From NCBI RefSeq assembly GCF_003046475.1, contig NZ_PZZZ01000006.1, forward strand, positions 99,445-163,444: a DNA stretch of 64,000 nt, given 5' to 3'. Under the pieces are notes generated by a model. It saw only the letters and a list, made by a program, of their open reading frames with translations, ran no database searches and was not told where the DNA came from. Each line of letters opens with the position of its first letter. Within the stretch, counting starts at the first letter, position 1. A program made the translations under genes and the position numbers. Below, piece after piece: positions 59,962 through 64,000 of this stretch. The DNA comes from Mycoplana dimorpha (lineage in GTDB: Bacteria; Pseudomonadota; Alphaproteobacteria; Rhizobiales; Rhizobiaceae).

Positions 59962-60626
59962 GTCGTTACAAACCTGTATTTTGAGAGACGGACTTCCATG
60001 AAGCGTCCGAGCCTGCCGGAAAGCTCGACGAGCCCCCAGTAGAACAGCGCGAGCAGGAAGAGCGACTCGACGAAAGCATATTGCTGCGATCCGATGGCGC
60101 TGATCACCAGCGTCAGTTCCGGCACGGTGATGATGGACAGCACCGCGGTTTCCTTCAGCAGGATGATGGCCATGTTGACCGAGGCCGGCAGCACCAGCAT
60201 GGTCATCTCGGGAATCATGATGCGCCGGATGATCTGCGGCCGGTTAAGCCCGACGCATTCGGCCGCCTCGACGTGACCCGGCGGCACCGCTTCGAAGCCG
60301 GCCCGGAAGATCTCGCTGAAATAGGCGGCGCCGTAGACGGTGAGGCCCAGCAGCCCGGCTGGTATCGGATCCAACGAGATGCCGACGAACGGCCCGCCGT
60401 AATAGAGCAGGAAGAGCTGGATCAGGAACGGGGTGCCGCGAATGACCTCGACGCACAGCCACAGCGGATAATTGAGCCAGGCCCCGCCATAGCGCCGCCC
60501 GACCGCGACCATAAAGCCGAGGATCACCGCACCGATCACCCCGAAGCCCCAGGTCAGAAGCGTTACCCCGAACGCCCGCGCCAGCTCGGGCATGATGCTG
60601 ACGATCAGGTTCGTATCGAAATTCAT
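59958..60626 (-). CDS. Amino-acid ABC transporter permease, second subunit
   Basis: 222 aa His/Glu/Gln/Arg/opine family permease. The CVEVIRGTPFLIQLFLLYYG segment and the EAA loop AAECVGLNRPQIIRRIMIPE are diagnostic. ATG 60626 overlaps the first permease stop by 4 nt; the longer frame to 60683 is a shadow. It forms a heterodimer with the next upstream gene product. Confidence 0.9.
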   Translation of the reverse strand: MNFDTNLIVSIMPELARAFGVTLLTWGFGVIGAVILGFMVAVGRRYGGAWLNYPLWLCVEVIRGTPFLIQLFLLYYGGPFVGISLDPIPAGLLGLTVYGAAYFSEIFRAGFEAVPPGHVEAAECVGLNRPQIIRRIMIPEMTMLVLPASVNMAIILLKETAVLSIITVPELTLVISAIGSQQYAFVESLFLLALFYWGLVELSGRLGRFMEVRLSKYRFVTT

Positions 60627-61264
60627 GGCCGTCCCCAGCGGAAGGAGCGTTCGAACAGCGAGCCGCCCGAGGCGATCAGCCAATTAATGATGAGGTAGAG
60701 CAGGCCGGCGGCCGAAAACAGCTCGATCGGCCGATAGGTGCTGGCGGCGAGATCCTGCGCCATGCGGGTCAGCTCGACGATGCCGACCACTGACACCAGC
60801 GACGAGGCCTTGAGGATCATGATCGCTTCATTGACCAGCGAGGGAAAGGCAAGCCGCAGGGCGATCGGCGCCCGGATGCGGCGGAACTGCTGGAACGCGC
60901 TCAATCCCGCCATGTCGGCGGCCTCCAGCAGCCCGCGCGGCACGCTCTGAAACCCGCCCCGCAGGTTCTCCGCCTGGTAGGCGGCCGTGCACAGGGACAG
61001 CCCGGCAATCGCTGCGACCACGCTCGGAACGTTGAGGCCGAGTGCCGGCAGAAGGTTGTAGATGAGCAGAAGCTGCACCAGCAGCGGCGCGCCGCGGAAG
61101 AAGCTGACGAAGGTCCGGGCCGGGATGGACAGGGCGCGCTGCGAGGAAAGGGACGCCGCCGACACCACGATGCCGATGGCCAGCCCGATGGTGATGGAGA
61201 TGAAGCTGATCAGCACCGTATAAAGCGACGCCTGGACCAGCAGTTCGAATAGTTTCCAGGACAT
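60623..61264 (-). CDS. Amino-acid ABC transporter permease, first subunit
   Basis: 213 aa permease of the same family: FVSFFRGAPLLVQLLLIYNL and the EAA loop AADMAGLSAFQQFRRIRAP. The gene follows the binding-protein gene after 84 bp that carry a very strong hairpin. Transcribed with the second permease and ATPase. Confidence 0.9.
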   Translation of the reverse strand: MSWKLFELLVQASLYTVLISFISITIGLAIGIVVSAASLSSQRALSIPARTFVSFFRGAPLLVQLLLIYNLLPALGLNVPSVVAAIAGLSLCTAAYQAENLRGGFQSVPRGLLEAADMAGLSAFQQFRRIRAPIALRLAFPSLVNEAIMILKASSLVSVVGIVELTRMAQDLAASTYRPIELFSAAGLLYLIINWLIASGGSLFERSFRWGRP

Positions 61265-61301
61265 TTAGCGGCTTACCCGTCTGGGTTGGCTGGTTGGAAT
61301 G

Positions 61302-61343
61302 CAGCACCGCCGCACGCGTTTCCCGGCGCGTGCGGCGGTGCTG
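61302..61343 (-). other. Very stable intercistronic hairpin after the binding-protein gene
   Basis: CAGCACCGCCGCACGCG (61302-61318) and CGCGTGCGGCGGTGCTG (61327-61343) form a perfect 17-bp, GC-rich stem with an 8-nt loop, five nt past the binding-protein stop. No T-run follows on the minus strand. It is the strongest of the intercistronic hairpins in the window. Confidence 0.75.
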
Positions 61344-61348
61344 ATCGA

Positions 61349-62176
61349 TCAGAGCGCCGGTTCGGTGACGAGGTCGGGCGTGTCGAAGGTCGCGCCGAAC
61401 CACTTCTCCTGGATCTTGGCAAGACGGCCGTCACCCTTGATCTTGAGCATCGCGGCCTCGATCGCGTCCATCAGGCTCTTGTGATCGTCGTCCTTCAGGC
61501 CAGGATAGGCAAAATAGGCCTTGGTGCCGAACGGCGGCTGGACCACCTCGAAGGTTTCCGGTCGCTGCTTGGCGACGAAGGCGATGTTGGGCAGCGAATT
61601 GCCGACCGCCACGATGCGGCCGGCCGCCAGGTCGGCATAAGCCTCGTTGTTGCCGGGATATTCGCGCACGTCGGCCTTGCCGGGCAGCTTGTCGACGAAC
61701 GCCTTGAGTTGCTCGAGCTGGGCGGAAGCCTTGCCGCCGCCGACCACCTTGCCGGCGACGTCTTCCGGCTTCTGCACGCTTTCGTCGCCGGCGCGCTTCA
61801 GAAGCGCAACGGTCGCCTCGGCGACCGGCGGCGTGAAGCGATAGCGCTCCATGCGCTGCTTGGTCACCGTCGCTGGTCCGCCGACGATGTCGAACTTGCC
61901 CGCCTCCAGGCCAGGCAGCACGCCTTCCCACGGCAGCAGGACCCATTCGATCTTGACGCCGAGTTCCTTGCCGATCTCATCGTAAAGATCGACGTTCAGG
62001 CCTGCATGCTCACCCGCGTCGATGAAGTCGAACGGCGCAAACGCCGTCTCCGTGCCGACCTTCAGCGTCCCGGCCTGCTTGACACGGTCCAGCGCATCCT
62101 GCGCGTAGGCACCCGCCGTCGCCGCAAGCAGCATCGCTGCCCCGACCACCGCCTTCACTAAAAAGCTCTTCTGCAT
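61349..62176 (-). CDS. Amino-acid ABC transporter substrate-binding protein
   Basis: 275 aa periplasmic family 3 receptor. Signal peptide MQKSFLVKAVVGAAMLLAAT...AYA (about 24 residues), then DALDRVKQAGTLKVGTETAF and the PFDFIDAGEHAGLNVDLYDE ligand region. The ligand is probably a polar amino acid. ATG 62176 follows GGGAGG; the frame continues to 62227 without support. First gene of a four-gene operon; a promoter candidate lies about 115-145 nt upstream. No catabolic gene is linked. Confidence 0.9.
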   Translation of the reverse strand: MQKSFLVKAVVGAAMLLAATAGAYAQDALDRVKQAGTLKVGTETAFAPFDFIDAGEHAGLNVDLYDEIGKELGVKIEWVLLPWEGVLPGLEAGKFDIVGGPATVTKQRMERYRFTPPVAEATVALLKRAGDESVQKPEDVAGKVVGGGKASAQLEQLKAFVDKLPGKADVREYPGNNEAYADLAAGRIVAVGNSLPNIAFVAKQRPETFEVVQPPFGTKAYFAYPGLKDDDHKSLMDAIEAAMLKIKGDGRLAKIQEKWFGATFDTPDLVTEPAL

Positions 62177-62289
62177 TGACACCTCCCATTTGGGCTCTGC
62201 CCGCAAGCGGGCGCAAAAGCCTGACAAAAACGTCGGATCCCCCTTGAAACCCCGTCAACCCCGATCCTCCATAAGGCCGACATGACTAT

Positions 62290-62319
62290 ACATAAAAGCA
62301 GCTTTTCGAGCGCTGTCAA
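62290..62319 (-). promoter_or_regulatory. Candidate promoter of the last amino-acid ABC operon
   Basis: On the minus strand a perfect TTGACA (62319-62314) is followed after 17-19 nt by TTTATGTATA-type -10 sequence (about 62296-62290). A GTATATAC palindrome lies further upstream at 62375-62382 and may be an operator. The rest of 62177-62514 has no supported gene. Confidence 0.45.
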
Positions 62320-62374
62320 CGCATCATATCGGATGGCGAAGCCGCGCCCACCAACGCTGGATTGCGGGGATTAT

Positions 62375-62382
62375 GTATATAC
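62375..62382. promoter_or_regulatory. GTATATAC palindrome
   Basis: An 8-bp palindrome in an AT-rich patch (TTATGTATATACTTG) within GC-rich DNA, between the amino-acid ABC operon and the CobW-like pseudogene. It resembles FadR/GntR half-sites but is too short to assign. Confidence 0.25.
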
Positions 62383-62514
62383 TTGTGCCGGCCGGCCGGC
62401 GTGGGCGCCGCCTCCTCCCACTCCGCAATCCTGATTTGCCGCCCGTTGTCGCGCCTGCCGGCATCGCAAGGCTGGCGGTCGCTCGGACAGGCGACGGGAA
62501 GGGATGCCGGAAGG

Positions 62515-63542
62515 CTACCAGGCCGGAAACGGATCTGTGAGGGTCGGCCAATCCCGAGGATCGGCGCTGGCGAGGCAGTCGTCCAATGCGGCTCGGAGGA
62601 CTGCCTCGTCCATGGCGACCCCGATGAAGACGAGTTCCTGCCGACGGTCGCCCCAGGCGCTGTCCCAGCGGCTCTGCAGGAACCGGCGAAACTGCGGTCG
62701 GGGCGGCCAGTTCTCCAGCGGGACGGCCGCCCACCAGAGCCCCATCGGCTCGCAGCGGCGCTGCACGCCGGCGGCCGACATCAGGCCGACATGGCGCGGG
62801 CGGGTGGCCAGCCAGAAGTGGCCCTTGGCGCGCAGCACCCCAGGCCAGGGCTTGTCAAGGAAGGCGCGAAACCGCGCCGGATCGAATGGACGCCTGGCCC
62901 GATAGACGAAGCTCGCGACGCCGAATTCCTCGGTCTCGGGGACGTGGGCATCGGAGCTGTACGGGTCGCCTCGGTCGCATCCGCGACCTTGTTGATCACC
63001 ACCACGTCGGCAAACTCGATCTGGTCGACAAGGAGGTCGATGAGCGTGCGGCGGTCCTCACCGTCCACCTGCAGGCCGCGATCACGTAACAGATCGGCGC
63101 TGCCGTAATCGGCGAGCAGGTTCGCGGCGTCGACGACGGTGACCATCGTGTCGAGCCTGGCGGAATCGGCAAGGCAAACGCCGTGCTCGTTGCGGAACGA
63201 GAAGGTCGCCGCGATGGGGCGCGGCTCGGCAATCCCGGTCCCTTCGATCAGCAGATAATCGAACCGCCCCTCTTCGGCCAGCCGCCGCACCTCCACGAGG
63301 AGGTCGCCGCGCAGCGTGCAGCAGATACAGCCGTTGGTCAGTTCGACGAGCGTCTCCGTCGTGTGCGACAGCCTGGCGTCACCATCGCGGATCAGGCTGG
63401 CGTCTATGCTCACCTCGCTCATGTCGTTGACGATCACGGCGACGCGAAGCCCCTGCCGGTTCATCAGCACGTGGCTGAGAAGCGTCGTCTTGCCGGCCCC
63501 CAAGAACCCGGCGAGCACGGTCACAGGTAGCCGATCGGTCAT
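62515..63542 (-). pseudogene. COG0523/CobW family GTPase (zinc-type metallochaperone) broken by an internal deletion
   Basis: From ATG 63542 the GTPase domain is normal: Walker [10 protein letters not shown] (residues about 12-20), the metal-binding CxCC motif [11 protein letters not shown], and the guanine-specificity NKVAD. After [11 protein letters not shown] (near 62965) the frame changes. In the shifted frame the C-terminal CobW_C region resumes with [20 protein letters not shown] and [20 protein letters not shown] to the stop at 62515. Family members have roughly 40-50 extra residues at this junction, so part of the gene is deleted and the frame lost. As read, the product is a 253-aa N-terminal protein. 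The C-terminal 130 codons have no start. Confidence 0.83.
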
Positions 63543-63657
63543 GCCTCCCCTCTCCGTCGAACGCTTTCCTGCACGGGGGCCAGGCTGATCGCCCAGGTCG
63601 GCGCCACGCCAGTGCTGCCCGCCTCCCGCCTCCCCTTCCCGCCCCCGGCCGGGTGCC

Positions 63658-64000
63658 TCAGGCGGCGAGCTGGGGCTTGAACACCACGTCGGCCCAGTAG
63701 TTGGCGGAATCGAAGGTGGCGTTCGGGAATACGCCCGTGGTGGCGGATCCCCCATAGGCATAGACACCGTTGCCGCCCGCGCCGGCATTGGACGGCGCCG
63801 TCAGCGGGCCATTGGTGACGGGGCTGCTGAAGTAGCCATCGGTCGCCACGTAGTTGCCGGTGCTGTGGTAGGAGGCGATGTAGGTGGTGTTAGCGGCGAT
63901 GGTGACCGGGTTCGGCAGGGCCACGGTCTGCCAGCCGGTGGCCGAGGTGTTGGTGAAGGTGGCGGTGGACAGCTTCGTGCCGGTGGCCGTCCACAGGTCG
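63658..64000 (-). CDS. DUF4082 domain-containing protein, C-terminal part (5' end outside window)
   Basis: At least 114 codons are open to the window edge, with the stop at 63658. The visible segment reads [21 protein letters not shown], then [20 protein letters not shown] and ends [15 protein letters not shown]. This is a DUF4082 domain, found as a C-terminal or repeated module in large secreted beta-rich proteins with fibronectin or carbohydrate-binding parts. It is Gly/Thr/Asn-rich, unlike neighbouring genes. Function is unknown; secretion or cell-surface placement is inferred. Confidence 0.75.
   Translation of the reverse strand, partial: DLWTATGTKLSTATFTNTSATGWQTVALPNPVTIAANTTYIASYHSTGNYVATDGYFSSPVTNGPLTAPSNAGAGGNGVYAYGGSATTGVFPNATFDSANYWADVVFKPQLAA

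Noticed and set aside
62387..62400. GCCGGCCGGCCGGC run
   Set aside because: A simple GC repeat expected by chance in GC-rich DNA, without partner sites.
62324..62734. Minus-strand frame of 136 codons overlapping the CobW-like pseudogene
   Set aside because: Composition and overlap indicate a shadow frame; it reads through the promoter region of the ABC operon.
1..64000. CRISPR array, tRNA, rRNA, transposase or integrase genes
   Set aside because: No regularly spaced repeats, no cloverleaf with conserved TFC arm recognised by eye, and no transposase or integrase motifs in any long frame. A tRNA scan would be needed for certainty.

Overview
The window is GC-rich, almost fully coding DNA from an alphaproteobacterium. 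The gene types (a hyp-type hydroxyproline catabolic cluster, many ABC and TRAP uptake systems, UPF0314, homogentisate genes) and a dispersed Rhizobiales-type palindromic repeat (copies at 5594-5704 and 22160-22268) point to a Rhizobiales member, probably chromid or plasmid-like accessory-metabolic DNA. No rRNA, tRNA, CRISPR, phage or IS element was seen. The genus cannot be fixed from the sequence alone.

Layout. (1) 1-2243: end of an amino-acid ABC transporter (binding protein, permease, ATPase). (2) 2404-19594: a hydroxyproline catabolic region: M24 (Xaa-Pro type) peptidase, GntR/FCD regulator, DapA-like pyrroline-hydroxycarboxylate deaminase, then (after a reverse-strand amino-acid permease plus UspA island) pyrroline-2-carboxylate reductase, alpha-ketoglutarate semialdehyde dehydrogenase, an ABC transporter, D-hydroxyproline oxidase, 4-hydroxyproline 2-epimerase, a fused AcnX-type cis-3-hydroxyproline dehydratase, and a trans-3-hydroxyproline dehydratase. 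Together these would carry trans-4-hydroxy-L-proline to alpha-ketoglutarate and both 3-hydroxyprolines to proline. Three identical TTGTCGACAA operators mark the regulon of the GntR protein. (3) 19764-24349: tyrosine/homogentisate degradation (maiA, fahA, hmgA, MarR regulator) interrupted by a UPF0314 membrane protein. (4) 24565-25469: a RES/Xre toxin-antitoxin pair. (5) 25748-34542: XRE-cupin regulator, cupin, OYE/TMADH-like flavoenzyme, LysR regulator, and a reverse-strand ridA-dctPQM-amidohydrolase operon. (6) 34895-39252: RND efflux pair. (7) 39418-48690: frameshifted IclR regulator facing a peptide-type ABC transporter operon with an MmgE/PrpD protein, an FAD amine oxidase and a RidA protein; this looks like a catabolic pathway for an unidentified N-substituted amino acid. 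(8) 48885-50542: enoyl-CoA hydratase and HMG-CoA lyase. (9) 50813-58921: polyamine uptake (potFGHI) divergent from puuA-puuB (gamma-glutamyl-putrescine pathway), with a TetR regulator. (10) 59170-62176: another polar-amino-acid ABC transporter. (11) 62515-63542: a COG0523/CobW GTPase gene broken by an internal deletion. (12) 63658 to the edge: end of a DUF4082-containing protein.

The window's theme is scavenging of nitrogenous carbon sources (hydroxyproline, tyrosine, polyamines, N-substituted amino acids), each with its own high-affinity importer and local regulator. Two genes are visibly broken (IclR and CobW-like). Stable hairpins sit directly behind four binding-protein genes and probably set binding-protein excess over the membrane components.
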